64,000 nt of DNA from Leptospira kobayashii (lineage in GTDB: Bacteria > Spirochaetota > Leptospiria > Leptospirales > Leptospiraceae). This document shows, one piece after another, positions 15,433-24,694 of the stretch. Location: positions 3,624,001 through 3,688,000 of the forward strand of contig NZ_AP025028.1 of NCBI RefSeq assembly GCF_003114835.2, read 5' to 3'. The stretch's first letter is position 1. Every line of letters begins with the position of its first letter. The position numbers were made by a program, and so were the translations under genes. The notes under the pieces were generated by a model. The model saw nothing but the letters and a program-made list of their open reading frames with translations, did no database searches and had not been told where the DNA came from.

Positions 15433-17490
15433 ATGGACACAAAAATCACACCCAGGAATCGTTTTCAACTTTCGTCGATTCTAAAAGGGTTTTGGTTTTT
15501 CAGTTTCTGCCTTCTTTTTCTCCAACTTCCCCTCATCGCAGAACCTCAAAATTCAGTCTGCCCGTCCCAAACCATTTTGGAAGTGAGTAACCTGGATGAA
15601 AAATTGGATCTTTCCCCTCATCTCAAGTATTTCAGCACAAACAATTCCTTATTGGGCATCCAACCCATCATTGATTCCAGAAAAAACTTGGTATTCAAAG
15701 ACACTAACGGAGTCGTTCCCAACTTTGGAAATACCGAATTGGATTATTGGTTTTGTTTTCACCTCTCCAACAATTCCGCTTTTGTAACGAATATAATTGC
15801 ATTCATCAAATATCCGTTGTTAGATGAAATTGATTTTTACGATCTCTATTCGGATCATTCCTGGGGTAAAAAATCGCAAGGAAGACTTTATCCTTTTTCC
15901 GCAAGAGAAGTAAAATACAGAGGATTCGGCCATTTGGTCAGTTTATCACCGGGCGAAACAAGAACCATTTTCGTCAGAGTGGCGACGGATAGTTCGATGT
16001 CAGTTCCCATCTACATCGCAAAAGAAAAAGATTTTTATGAATTTGCAATGGAAGACAACATCCTTCAGGGAATCTATTTCGGGATTGTAGGTGTTATGAC
16101 ACTTTACAATCTGTTCGTATTTTTTTTAGTAAAAGACAAAGCTTATATTTATTATGTAATCTATCTTATCTTTTCTTCCACTTTATTTCAATTATCGCTC
16201 AACGGACATCTCCCTTTTTTCTTTTTGCAAAATCATCCTTACTTCGTTTGGAACGTACACAACGTACTTTATTTCATCTTTTTATTCACGATATTCCCTA
16301 TGTGTATTACCATGATGAATCTAAAGGAAAATTCGCTAACCGCCTACAGATTGTTTATTTATCTGATGTTTTTTCCGGTGATTTGTTTGTTACTGCTCCC
16401 CGTTTTGTCTTATCGCTCGATGAACGAAACGGGAGATATTTTTTCAATGTTTCTCGCATTTTTAACATTGATCGTCGCTTATCATGTTGCATTTAAAAAA
16501 AGATACCGCCCCGCCCGTTTTTTCTTTTTGGCGTTCTTGGTAGTCATCATCGGAGGAATCACATCCCTTTTGAAGTATATGGGATTTCTTCCTGTAAACG
16601 TTTTCACTGAAAATTCATTTCAAATTTCAATGGCCATCGAAGTGAATCTGATGGCTTTCGGACTGGGAGATCGGATCTCCATGGTTAGAAAGGAAAAAGA
16701 AAGGATTCAGATCAAAGCCGAGATCAACAAACAAAAGTTAATTGCTTTTCAAAAAGAACTCATCTTAGCACAAAAACTTCAGGAATCCACTCTTCCCCAA
16801 CACATCCCCGAACCGGAAGGAATCCGAATCAAAGCAGGCTATATCCCGGCCTCTCTCGTAGGAGGAGATTTTTACGATATAGCAAATCTGGGAAATTCGG
16901 AAATCAGCTGTTTGATTGCGGACGTAACAGGACATGGAGTGCCTGCGGCGATTGAAGCCGCTATGTTAAAAATTGCCTACACCAGCTCCACTCAGTTTGC
17001 AAATAGCCCGGGAAAGATCCTGGAACGAATCAATCAATCGTTAGTCGGCAATTATAAAAATCAATTTCTAACCGCTTCAGCCATTTATTTGGATCTCAAT
17101 CAAAAATTATTGAAAGTCGCAAATGCAGGACACCCTGCACTGTATTGGTTCAAACGCAAAGAAAAAACAATACAACCCATCCGCCCGAAAGGGAAGCTGA
17201 TCGGATTTTCGAAAGAATTGATTTATCCGGAAGAAGTGTATGAACTTTCCATCGGCGATAAGATTTTACTTTTTACGGACGGACTCTGGGAAACATGGGA
17301 AAGAGACGAAAAAGGCAATAAGTCTTTTGCGGACGGATCGGGAGAAAAAGAACTCTTAAAATGGTTACAGGAAAGATGGGATGAACCGGTTTCAAGCCTC
17401 TACCGGATGATGGAAGATCATATCCGAACCAGAATCAAAACCACGTCTCCTGAGGACGACATCACTTTCATTCTGTTTGAAATTGTATAA
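15433..17490 (+). CDS. 7TMR-DISM sensor with SpoIIE/PP2C-type serine phosphatase domain
   Basis: The 685-residue protein has a signal sequence, an extracytoplasmic beta-sandwich (about 55-200, 7TMR-DISMED2-like), seven membrane helices (about 210-415), a short coiled coil (RKEKERIQIKAEINKQKL) and a C-terminal PP2C domain. The last contains LVGGDFYD, IADVTGHGVPAA, LFTDGLWE and EDDITFILFEI, supplying the Asp metal ligands. Such enzymes dephosphorylate anti-sigma-factor antagonists. It is probably an inner-membrane sensor of an unknown ligand. No partner anti-sigma gene is nearby. Confidence 0.9.
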   Translation: MDTKITPRNRFQLSSILKGFWFFSFCLLFLQLPLIAEPQNSVCPSQTILEVSNLDEKLDLSPHLKYFSTNNSLLGIQPIIDSRKNLVFKDTNGVVPNFGNTELDYWFCFHLSNNSAFVTNIIAFIKYPLLDEIDFYDLYSDHSWGKKSQGRLYPFSAREVKYRGFGHLVSLSPGETRTIFVRVATDSSMSVPIYIAKEKDFYEFAMEDNILQGIYFGIVGVMTLYNLFVFFLVKDKAYIYYVIYLIFSSTLFQLSLNGHLPFFFLQNHPYFVWNVHNVLYFIFLFTIFPMCITMMNLKENSLTAYRLFIYLMFFPVICLLLLPVLSYRSMNETGDIFSMFLAFLTLIVAYHVAFKKRYRPARFFFLAFLVVIIGGITSLLKYMGFLPVNVFTENSFQISMAIEVNLMAFGLGDRISMVRKEKERIQIKAEINKQKLIAFQKELILAQKLQESTLPQHIPEPEGIRIKAGYIPASLVGGDFYDIANLGNSEISCLIADVTGHGVPAAIEAAMLKIAYTSSTQFANSPGKILERINQSLVGNYKNQFLTASAIYLDLNQKLLKVANAGHPALYWFKRKEKTIQPIRPKGKLIGFSKELIYPEEVYELSIGDKILLFTDGLWETWERDEKGNKSFADGSGEKELLKWLQERWDEPVSSLYRMMEDHIRTRIKTTSPEDDITFILFEIV

Positions 17491-17494
17491 AAAA

Positions 17495-17518
17495 CCCCGT
17501 GCCGGGCACGGCACAGGG
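17495..17518 (-). terminator. rho-independent terminator for the Na/Pi cotransporter gene
   Basis: GTGCCG/CGGCAC with loop GGCA, extended by CCC/GGG around one bulge, lies between convergent genes. On the minus strand it is followed by six Ts (17494-17489 side), so it fits termination of the 17539-19215 gene. Confidence 0.8.
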
Positions 17519-17538
17519 ATCTCGAAGGAAGTTAGATT

Positions 17539-19215
17539 TTAAACATCCGCATAAATCGAAGTGTTTAGAAAACGAGAAATATTGTCCAAGTTTCTGGAAA
17601 CATCACGATAGAGTAGTGCAGGTAGAAAATTGGATCTCTTTTGATACTTTTTCTTTCTGACTTTGCTCTCGTTCTTTTTCAAAGAACGGATCATTTCAAA
17701 ACGATATTCACGACTCTGGTTTCGGATCTGAGGATTTCCTAAAATATCAAAAGACTCGCTCGTTTCCAAATTGGAAAGCAACAGGTCATAATGGTGCTTG
17801 AGCAAATCCAATTGCTCTTTGATTGCGGATTCGAAAGGTTTGTCCAAAGATACTTTCTGTCTATGAGCCTTTTTCACCTTACGTGCGATAGATGCAAAGT
17901 TATCACCCATCTCTTCGATGGATTTCACACGTTCCATAATCCCGAGCACATCTTTTCCGTAACTTCCGGTAACACCGGATTCCTGGATTTGGTTGAGGTA
18001 GGTAAGAACTTGAGAACGAACCAGATCCAATTCCTCTTCTTTTTTAAGGACTTGAGCCGCTTTTGCGGGATCAAAAGGACGAAGTAGAATCTGTTCTATA
18101 AGCGGGAAAAAATCGTAAGTCTCCCGAATGATTTTTTTAGTAAACTCGGAAAGTTCCACCATGGCGAGTTCAGTTGTTTTTACGGCACCGGATTGCAAAA
18201 GTTGAATCGAATCTCTTTCTTTTTCCTTAAGCGGTCCGAATCCATCCACAATCCAGCTTACAAATCGGGACAAAGTGTCCACAAACCAAATCATAAAAAA
18301 GGTATTTGTAACATTGAAAAGAGTATGGAAAAGGGAAATATGAAATCTGGTGGATTCTTTGTCTGTCAAAGGATCTCCGGGAATCATATCATCCACAATA
18401 CCTGTGAAAAATTTGAAAAAGACCAATGCCCAAATAACACCGATTATATTAAACATAGTGTGTGCTAATGCGGCTTTTTTGGCATTTCGGTTGCCCGGTA
18501 TGGCTGCTAGATTGGCGGTGATGGTGGTTCCGATGTTTTCACCTAAGATCATACCATAAGCCGCATCAATCGGTATAAATCCCGAAAATGCAAGAGTGAT
18601 CGTAATGGTTGTGGAAGCGGAAGAAGATTGAATTACGATTGTTAACAGGGTTCCGATCAATACAAATAAGAGGATCGTATTGAATCCCATATTCGTATAT
18701 TGTTGCAAGAATTGGAATGTTTCCGGGCTTTTTGCAGAATCGGGAACGGATGATTTCAAATAATCCAATCCCAAAAACAAAAATCCGAAACCGATGAGAA
18801 AACTCCCCCAACCAGATCTGCTTTCTTTTTTGGAGAAATGCAAAATCATTCCCAGTGCGATTGCAGGTAAAGCAAAAGAGGCAATGTTGAATTTGAAACC
18901 TAATAAGGAGACAATCCACGCAGTGATCGTAGTTCCAATGTTTGCCCCCATGATGACACCGACCGCTTGGGTCAACTGCATGAGTCCAGCATTCACAAAG
19001 CCGACAACCAAAACGGTTGTGGCAGAAGAAGACTGAATGGTTGCTGTAATCAAAGTCCCGCTTAAAACGGCAGAGACTCTGTTTTTTGTCATAGAAGAAA
19101 GAAAGGAACGTAATCTTTCACCGGCAACACGTTGTAATGATTCGCTGAGAAGTTTCATCCCGTAGATAAAAATTCCCAGACCGCCAAGGACTTGTATAAG
19201 AAGAGACCAATTCAT
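17539..19215 (-). CDS. Na+/phosphate cotransporter with PhoU-like C-terminal domain
   Basis: The 558-residue protein has two inverted Na/Pi repeats, each with the signature QSSSAT: TATIQSSSATTVLVVGF near 58-74 and TIVIQSSSASTTITITLAF near 194-212. About eight membrane segments are followed by a helical PhoU-like region (about 345-535). It belongs to the NptA/PNaS family of sodium-driven phosphate uptake or efflux proteins of the inner membrane. It stands alone and ends at a good terminator. A PstS-like lipoprotein (42540) is the only other phosphate-related gene here. Confidence 0.9.
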   Translation of the reverse strand: MNWSLLIQVLGGLGIFIYGMKLLSESLQRVAGERLRSFLSSMTKNRVSAVLSGTLITATIQSSSATTVLVVGFVNAGLMQLTQAVGVIMGANIGTTITAWIVSLLGFKFNIASFALPAIALGMILHFSKKESRSGWGSFLIGFGFLFLGLDYLKSSVPDSAKSPETFQFLQQYTNMGFNTILLFVLIGTLLTIVIQSSSASTTITITLAFSGFIPIDAAYGMILGENIGTTITANLAAIPGNRNAKKAALAHTMFNIIGVIWALVFFKFFTGIVDDMIPGDPLTDKESTRFHISLFHTLFNVTNTFFMIWFVDTLSRFVSWIVDGFGPLKEKERDSIQLLQSGAVKTTELAMVELSEFTKKIIRETYDFFPLIEQILLRPFDPAKAAQVLKKEEELDLVRSQVLTYLNQIQESGVTGSYGKDVLGIMERVKSIEEMGDNFASIARKVKKAHRQKVSLDKPFESAIKEQLDLLKHHYDLLLSNLETSESFDILGNPQIRNQSREYRFEMIRSLKKNESKVRKKKYQKRSNFLPALLYRDVSRNLDNISRFLNTSIYADV

Positions 19216-19310
19216 ATTGAATATTAATACCGAGTATGAAATTTCCTCACCAACGGTTTTATACCAATCTTTTATTCGGTTGCAGTATTTTTTTCCACTT
19301 TAAAATTGTA

Positions 19311-19802
19311 ATGAATATGTCAAATTCAATCAGCAAAGGAAAGGTTGTAGGGTTCTCCTACCATCTTACAAATTCCCAGGGTGCGACTCTGGACAAGTCC
19401 GATGAACCACTATTATACCTTCATGGCTCCGGTAATATCATTCCCGGCTTAGAAAATGAATTGGAAGGTTTAGTAAGCGGTGACTCTAAAAAAGTAGTCG
19501 TCTCTCCTGAAAATGGTTATGGGACATATGACGAAAAATTGGTTTTCCAAGTGCCCAAAAGCGAACTCCCTGCGGATGCGGAACTGGAAGTAGGTATGGA
19601 ATTTCAAACGGATTCCGCAGATGGTCCGATGGTTCTTTATTTACATGAAGTTCGGGAAACCGATGTAATTCTTAACGGCAATCACCCGTTAGCCGGAGAA
19701 ACCCTTCATTTTGACGTAACTATCCAGTCAATTCGAGAGGCGACCAAGGAAGAATTGAAACACGGGCATGTGCATGGGCCGGGCGGACACCACCACCACT
19801 GA
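19311..19802 (+). CDS. slyD: SlyD-like FKBP-type peptidyl-prolyl isomerase
   Basis: From ATG 19311 (or 19317) the protein is about 163 residues: an FKBP domain (GKVVGFSYHL.. PLLYLHGSGNIIPGLENELEGL), the inserted IF flap (SPENGYGTYDEKLVFQVPKSELP) and a His-rich tail HGHVHGPGGHHHH. This is the SlyD plan: proline isomerisation, chaperoning and metal (often nickel) binding by the tail in the cytoplasm. A longer in-frame start at 19236 would add a membrane-like leader and is less likely. Confidence 0.88.
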   Translation: MNMSNSISKGKVVGFSYHLTNSQGATLDKSDEPLLYLHGSGNIIPGLENELEGLVSGDSKKVVVSPENGYGTYDEKLVFQVPKSELPADAELEVGMEFQTDSADGPMVLYLHEVRETDVILNGNHPLAGETLHFDVTIQSIREATKEELKHGHVHGPGGHHHH

Positions 19803-19829
19803 TCTTTGTTCACAAAATTTACTCGAATC

Positions 19830-20051
19830 AATACTCTGAATTTATCTTTCCAGTTGCATTTTTTTATGCCATAAAATAGACTGGTGGAGATTCAGAGTAT
19901 TTTATAGATTTTTCACCGCCGAAGTAGTCCTTTCTGATAGCTTGCACGCCGATAGCTTGGTTTCTTAAGTTTCCCTGCATTCCTCTAAAGTTCTCTACCT
20001 ACTCCCATTCAAACTGGGCTTTCTGTCGTTGCGAAATCCGAAATTCAGAGT
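19830..20051 (+). promoter_or_regulatory. leader with mutually exclusive pairings upstream of the RRM gene
   Basis: The 275-base gap before the RRM gene contains AATACTCTGAAT (19830-19841), whose perfect complement ATTCAGAGTATT lies at 19890-19901 (12 bp). The overlapping ACTCTGAATTT (19833-19843) is equally complementary to AAATTCAGAGT at 20041-20051 (11 bp), which ends 26 bases before the RRM start codon. A 9-base direct repeat GATAGCTTG (19936, 19951) is also present. The pattern suggests a two-state RNA leader or a terminator of slyD. Confidence 0.55.
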
Positions 20052-20077
20052 CCAAATTTAACTTTAGAGGACATTTT

Positions 20078-20341
20078 ATGTCAGTAAACATTTACGTTGG
20101 TAACCTTTCTTACGATATGACCGAAGGAAAACTCGGCGAACTTTTTGGAGCACACGGTGCTGTAACTTCTGCAAAGATCATCACTGACCAGTACTCTGGA
20201 AGATCTAAAGGTTTCGGTTTTATCGAAATGAAAGACGCTCAAGAAGCAGACAATGCGATCAAAGAATTGAACGGTAAAAACATTTTGAACCGTGAGATGA
20301 AAGTAAACATCGCAAAACCAAAAACAAACAACTGGAGATAG
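20078..20341 (+). CDS. RRM-domain RNA-binding protein
   Basis: The 87-residue protein is a single RNA recognition motif: RNP2 IYVGNL at 5-10 and RNP1 KGFGFIEM at 46-53, with the beta-alpha-beta-beta-alpha-beta plan complete. It resembles the cold-inducible Rbp proteins of cyanobacteria and other bacteria, which bind single-stranded RNA. TTTAGAGGACATTTTATG gives a clear ribosome site. The long structured leader suggests post-transcriptional control. It is monocistronic, followed by a strong hairpin. Confidence 0.92.
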   Translation: MSVNIYVGNLSYDMTEGKLGELFGAHGAVTSAKIITDQYSGRSKGFGFIEMKDAQEADNAIKELNGKNILNREMKVNIAKPKTNNWR

Positions 20342-20354
20342 TCTCCCGTTTTAC

Positions 20355-20390
20355 TTACGCTGCAGATGTTTTACGACATTTGCAGTGTGA
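20355..20390 (+). terminator. terminator-like hairpin after the RRM gene
   Basis: CGCTGCAGATGT (20358-20369) pairs with ACATTTGCAGTG (20376-20387), 12 bp including two G-T pairs, extendable outward by three pairs. A pyrimidine-rich tract follows. Confidence 0.65.
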
Positions 20391-20465
20391 GTCCTTTGAT
20401 TCCCCTCCTTTTCTTTTATCACACTGATCTCTCTTTCCGATTCTTCCCATTCACCGACACTCGAC

Positions 20466-20903
20466 TTACTTTTTCTCTCTCAATCTTTCCGGTAACAATT
20501 CCAGTTTATAACTTTTGGCCATTTTCAATAATTGTTCATCCGTAAGTCCGTGAACATTTTCACCGTTATGTCTGTTTTCCAAAGTGAATGCGAACACCAA
20601 ATAACCGTAGCTAGATGCCAATTTGAAATAAGGTTCAATTTCCCAATCCAAAGTGAATGTATGATCTATAAATATCTTTTCGACTGAGGATTGCATCGCT
20701 TGTTTTGTATTGTTTTCACATTCCTTATAAGCAAGATGGTTCTCTTTGTAATTAAATAGATACTCTCCGGTATCTTTGTTGGTAAAATAAGAATCCACTG
20801 AAAATACAGGATACTTTCCTCCTTCGGAAAGTAGTTCCGCAAAGGAAGTTTTTCCACTGCCGGGAAGGCCGCGAATGAGAATCAATGTCTTGGCTTTATC
20901 CAT
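20466..20903 (-). CDS. P-loop ATPase/kinase-like protein
   Basis: From ATG 20903 the protein is 145 residues with Walker A GLPGSGKTS at about 12-20 and an Asp-containing strand FSVDSYF. IFIDHTFTLDWEIEPYFKLA follows, as in the AAA_33/polynucleotide-kinase-like group related to N4BP2 nucleotide kinases. The substrate is unknown. The GTG at 20942 used by a longer frame is less convincing. It is a single minus-strand gene between two terminators. Confidence 0.8.
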   Translation of the reverse strand: MDKAKTLILIRGLPGSGKTSFAELLSEGGKYPVFSVDSYFTNKDTGEYLFNYKENHLAYKECENNTKQAMQSSVEKIFIDHTFTLDWEIEPYFKLASSYGYLVFAFTLENRHNGENVHGLTDEQLLKMAKSYKLELLPERLREKK

Positions 20904-21034
20904 ATGTTTTGCAGTGAGATTGAATGGGAAGCCGAGGTTCACTAGCTTTTTTTTGAAACCGTTTCATAAAAACTATAGATAAATAAAACCATTTGTTAAG
21001 GATGAAGTAGTACTATATATAGGAAAGGTTCTTT

Positions 21035-21406
21035 ATGTCTTATCAAGTTTACAAACTCATGCACATGGTGGGAATATTTTTGCTCTTTCTCTCTCTAGGT
21101 GGGGTTGCTCTTTTCACCATCAACGGAGGAACAAAATCCGGAAACAAATGGAAAGCAATCGCTGCCGCCACACATGGATTCGGTCTGATTTTTCTCATCG
21201 TTGCAGGATTCGGAATGATGGCAAGATTGGGAATTCCTCATGCTTCTTGGCCGGGTTGGGTTTATGCGAAGATTGTAATCTGGCTTTTGTTTGGCGGATT
21301 ACTTACATTGGTATACAAAAGACAAAGTTATGCTAAATTCTTATGGTTCGGTTTCCCTGTTTTGGGTTTTTTAGCCGCGTATTTAGCGATTTTCAAACCT
21401 TTTTAA
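21035..21406 (+). CDS. four-helix membrane protein of unknown function
   Basis: The 123-residue protein has four hydrophobic helices (about 9-29, 44-66, 75-95 and 101-120) with short loops and conserved-looking His residues in the first two (LMHMVG, THGFG). This recalls small quinol- or haem-associated membrane proteins, but no family is assigned. AGGAAAGG precedes the ATG. It is monocistronic with its own terminator. Confidence 0.72.
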   Translation: MSYQVYKLMHMVGIFLLFLSLGGVALFTINGGTKSGNKWKAIAAATHGFGLIFLIVAGFGMMARLGIPHASWPGWVYAKIVIWLLFGGLLTLVYKRQSYAKFLWFGFPVLGFLAAYLAIFKPF

Positions 21407-21427
21407 TTCAAACATATCTCCCGATGA

Positions 21428-21456
21428 AAAAAGCGATTCTTTTGGAATCGCTTTTT
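21428..21456 (+). terminator. rho-independent terminator
   Basis: AAAAAGCGATTC and GAATCGCTTTTT form a 12-bp stem with a 5-base loop and a T run. It is the clearest intrinsic terminator in the window. Confidence 0.9.
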
Positions 21457-21522
21457 ATGTTTTTCCTTTTCATTTTATTTTATTTTATAAAATAGGAAGA
21501 ACAAAGTTTATTAAGAGGATTT

Positions 21523-22914
21523 ATGAGCACTAGAAAAGAATCAGATTCAATGGGCGAGATCGAAGTTGAATCCAGCAGATATTGGGGAGCACAAACAGAA
21601 AGATCATTGCATCATTTTAAAATTGGCGGAGATCGTTTCCCCAGAGAAATGATTCGTGCTTTCGGGATTCTCAAAAAATCCGCAGCCATCGTAAATCATG
21701 AATTGGGAATTCTTCCCGCAGACAAAAAAGATCTGATTCTTAAAGCCGCAGACGAAGTTATATCCGGAAAATTAGACGATCATTTTCCATTGGTGGTTTG
21801 GCAAACCGGTTCCGGCACCCAAACCAATATGAATGTGAATGAAGTCATATCCAATCGTGCCATTGAAATGGCGGGTGGAACGATGGGTTCCAAAAAACCG
21901 ATCCATCCGAACGATGATGTAAACAAAGCACAAAGTTCCAACGATACTTTTCCGACTGCAATGCATATCGCCGCAGGAGAACAACTTGTCCACAAACTCA
22001 TCCCTGCTCTGAAAACCCTACGTACCACTTTGCAAAAAAAATCGGAAACATTCCAATCCGTAATTAAAATCGGAAGGACTCACCTTCAAGATGCAACTCC
22101 TCTTACTTTGGGTCAGGAATTTTCAGGTTATGTGCAACAATTGACTTACGGAATCGAAAGAGTCGAAAGAGTATTACCTTCCGTATATCGTTTAGCGTTA
22201 GGTGGAACAGCCGTAGGAACAGGACTTAACACTCATCCAGAATTTGCAGTAAAAGGTGCAGCAGCCATTGCAAAGGAAACAGGACTTCCTTTCGTTACCG
22301 CTGAAAACAAATTCGAAGCACTCGCCGCGCATGACTCGCTTGTCGAAGTCAGCGGTGTTTTGAAAACAATCGCCGCTTCTCTTATGAAGATTGCAAACGA
22401 TGTAAGATGGCTTGCTTCCGGACCACGCTGCGGCATCGGGGAAATCAGTATCCCTGAAAACGAGCCAGGGTCTTCCATTATGCCGGGCAAAGTGAATCCG
22501 ACTCAATCCGAAGCGATGACCATGGTTGCCGCGCAAGTGATAGGAAACGATGTAGCAGTAAACGTAGGCGGTGCTTCCGGAAACTTCGAATTGAATGTTT
22601 TCAAACCAGTGATTATTTTCAATGTATTGAATTCGATCCGACTTCTTTCCGATGCTGCGATCTCTTTTGAAGAACATTGTGCACGCGGAATCGAGCCGAA
22701 CAAAGAAAACATCCAACACAACTTGAACAACTCACTCATGTTAGTTACTGCACTCAACCCGCACATCGGTTATGACAATGCCGCTAAGATCGCAAAAACA
22801 GCTCACAAAAACAATTCCACTTTGAAAGAAACAGGAATCAAACTAGGGCTTTTGACTGCAGAACAATTCGACCAATGGGTAAGACCTGAGGATATGATCA
22901 CACCTAAGCTCTAA
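21523..22914 (+). CDS. fumC: class II fumarate hydratase
   Basis: The 463-residue protein has normal FumC length and shows [40 protein letters not shown] and the fumarase/aspartase signature [11 protein letters not shown], whose Ser loop closes over the substrate. It catalyses reversible hydration of fumarate to L-malate in the TCA cycle without an iron-sulphur cluster. AAGAGGATTT precedes the ATG. Its 3' flank carries a structured hairpin related to the repeat family. Confidence 0.97.
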   Translation: MSTRKESDSMGEIEVESSRYWGAQTERSLHHFKIGGDRFPREMIRAFGILKKSAAIVNHELGILPADKKDLILKAADEVISGKLDDHFPLVVWQTGSGTQTNMNVNEVISNRAIEMAGGTMGSKKPIHPNDDVNKAQSSNDTFPTAMHIAAGEQLVHKLIPALKTLRTTLQKKSETFQSVIKIGRTHLQDATPLTLGQEFSGYVQQLTYGIERVERVLPSVYRLALGGTAVGTGLNTHPEFAVKGAAAIAKETGLPFVTAENKFEALAAHDSLVEVSGVLKTIAASLMKIANDVRWLASGPRCGIGEISIPENEPGSSIMPGKVNPTQSEAMTMVAAQVIGNDVAVNVGGASGNFELNVFKPVIIFNVLNSIRLLSDAAISFEEHCARGIEPNKENIQHNLNNSLMLVTALNPHIGYDNAAKIAKTAHKNNSTLKETGIKLGLLTAEQFDQWVRPEDMITPKL

Positions 22915-23045
22915 ATAGGTTCGTTGGTCCATGCTTTTGCTCGCGTAACCTCCGTGTTACGACGAGTGTAAACTGATGGTAAAAATATGGGCACCTCTCC
23001 GGCTCACAGCCGGCGAGGGCTTTCTACAAGTTCGGGGTGCGGGAA
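22915..23045 (+). repeat. structured 3' flank of fumC, related to the branched module of the repeats
   Basis: Directly after the fumC stop, CTCGCGTAAC (22940-22949) pairs with GTTACG-A-CGAG (22956-22966), leaving one bulged A. The same hairpin with the same bulge is in the repeat beside loa22 (26896-26933), read in the loa22 mRNA sense. A second helix, CCGGCT/AGCCGG around CAC, lies near 22999-23013. Confidence 0.65.
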
Positions 23046-23131
23046 ATAATTTTTTATTTACCTGATAAAATTCAAATCATTGAAGATTGACAAAGGTGAA
23101 TTCTGCCTATACCTTTCGTCCAAGGTATTTT

Positions 23132-24283
23132 ATGAAAATCATTGCGAACCAACACAAAACATTTACTGTCTTTTTTATTTTTTCTCTTTTCCTCTCCCCT
23201 TCTCTATTTTCTCAAACGGACACTTCGTTTCAAATTCAACCAAACTCGAATTTAGAAATAAAATCCGGCGGAAGTGCGGATATTACATTAGATGTTTTCA
23301 TCCCGGAAGACAAACACTTGTATATAAAAAAAGCGTCCGCACTCAGTTTCAATCGACCTACCGAATTTTCCATTCAAACAAAAGGTTTCGGAGCACTTGT
23401 AAAGGAAGCACCTTCTTCTGAAAAAAAGGGGGACGACTTTATTTTACAAGGAAAAGGATCTTCCAAAGCAGGCACGTATGTGCTGACTATTTTCGAAACA
23501 AACGGAAGGAGTGTTTCGAAAGTTGCAACGAATGTAGTCTTGGAAATCAATACGCAATGGTGTATCACTGCGAGTGAAAAATGCCTAGAACCGAAAATAA
23601 TTAAAAAAACTTTAGCGGTAACAATCTCCGGAGAGAAACAGGCAATAGGTGGGATTAAATCAAGAAATACCGGCGGTGTACAATGGATCAGCTCTTTGAA
23701 TTCTGCAAAGGCCAACGCCAAAAGTTCGAAACAAAATATTTTTGCTATCGTAACGGCTCCGGAATGGTGCGGTTATTGCCAACATATGGAAAATGAAGTA
23801 TTTTCCAAAGACAATGTAATCAAAACTTTAAATTCCAAATTTGTTCCCTTACAAATATTGGATACTAGTCCGGATTTGAATAAATTCAAATTTGAAGGTT
23901 ACCCAACTATGTATATACTGGATGGAAATGGGAAAGTAATTGATGCGGAACTTTACGGAAATAATGAGAAAAGTTTTTTAGCAGCTATCAAAAAATACGA
24001 ATCTTCGCCCGCTAACGACAACAGTACATCAGTAAACAATGATTTAACGGAATCTGCCTTTACATATATTATCAAACAAGAAGTGAAATTTAAAAGAAAT
24101 CCGGACGGTTCCTGGAATCAAATCATCGGAAACTCTTCCGCCACCCTAACGGAAACGAGCAGAGACGAAAATTACATCATTCTATTCAACGAAAAGGAAA
24201 AACAATCGTATGCTTTACCGCTGAAAGGTAAAAAAGCATATTATCTTAAAAACAACAAATGGGAACCTTTTGATTTGGAATAA
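23132..24283 (+). CDS. secreted thioredoxin-fold protein
   Basis: From ATG 23132 (AAGG upstream) the protein is 383 residues: signal peptide ending near SLFSQ, a beta-rich N-terminal domain (about 30-155, with WCITASEKC), then a thioredoxin-like domain with APEWCGYCQHME as active-site CxxC and a cis-Pro-like EGYPTMYILD. The C-terminal 80 residues are beta-prone and unassigned. The arrangement recalls DsbD-gamma or DUF255-like periplasmic thiol proteins. It probably reduces or isomerises disulphides; partner unknown. A TTG start at 23087 is rejected because it weakens the signal peptide. Confidence 0.8.
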   Translation: MKIIANQHKTFTVFFIFSLFLSPSLFSQTDTSFQIQPNSNLEIKSGGSADITLDVFIPEDKHLYIKKASALSFNRPTEFSIQTKGFGALVKEAPSSEKKGDDFILQGKGSSKAGTYVLTIFETNGRSVSKVATNVVLEINTQWCITASEKCLEPKIIKKTLAVTISGEKQAIGGIKSRNTGGVQWISSLNSAKANAKSSKQNIFAIVTAPEWCGYCQHMENEVFSKDNVIKTLNSKFVPLQILDTSPDLNKFKFEGYPTMYILDGNGKVIDAELYGNNEKSFLAAIKKYESSPANDNSTSVNNDLTESAFTYIIKQEVKFKRNPDGSWNQIIGNSSATLTETSRDENYIILFNEKEKQSYALPLKGKKAYYLKNNKWEPFDLE

Positions 24284-24432
24284 TTGATTTATCAACCGAA
24301 ACGCTTAACATCCTTTAATGATCAATCGCCTCATCTTAAGTAAGATGAAATTAGCCTTGACAAATCCGAAATTTAGTGATTGATGACGTTACTCGTTTGT
24401 CGAAATAAAACAGATTGAGTAAGGCTGGTTAT

Positions 24433-24582
24433 ATGTTAGAAGCAATTGCTTTGCTTTTGATCGGACTATGGGTATTCGGCTATGTAACTTCGTATACGAT
24501 GGGAGGATTCATTAATATCCTTCTTATTGTTGCTGTCATAGTGATCTTGGTCCGAGTCATCAACGGAAAGAAAATCATTTAA
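24433..24582 (+). CDS. Lmo0937-family small membrane protein
   Basis: The 49-residue protein has two hydrophobic helices: MLEAIALLLIGLWVFGYVTS, then YTMGGFINILLIVAVIVILV, ending in a basic tail RVINGKKII. The VTSYTMGGFINILLIVAVIVI pattern matches the small Lmo0937/DUF5670 membrane proteins, usually stress-linked and of unknown function. It stands alone between the thioredoxin-like and TetR genes. Confidence 0.8.
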   Translation: MLEAIALLLIGLWVFGYVTSYTMGGFINILLIVAVIVILVRVINGKKII

Positions 24583-24694
24583 AGTCGAAAACACTGACAA
24601 AATCAGTTGGAGGTATGCCATATCTTCCAATTGGTTCTATGGTTTAATGAATATCATCGAAAAACCGGTTCCTTTGGTTTTTCATCTTTCTCTT

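Noticed and set aside
22198..22719. 173-codon open frame antisense to fumC
   Set aside because: Shadow of a highly conserved gene; Cys/Phe/Ser-rich translation with no recognisable domain.
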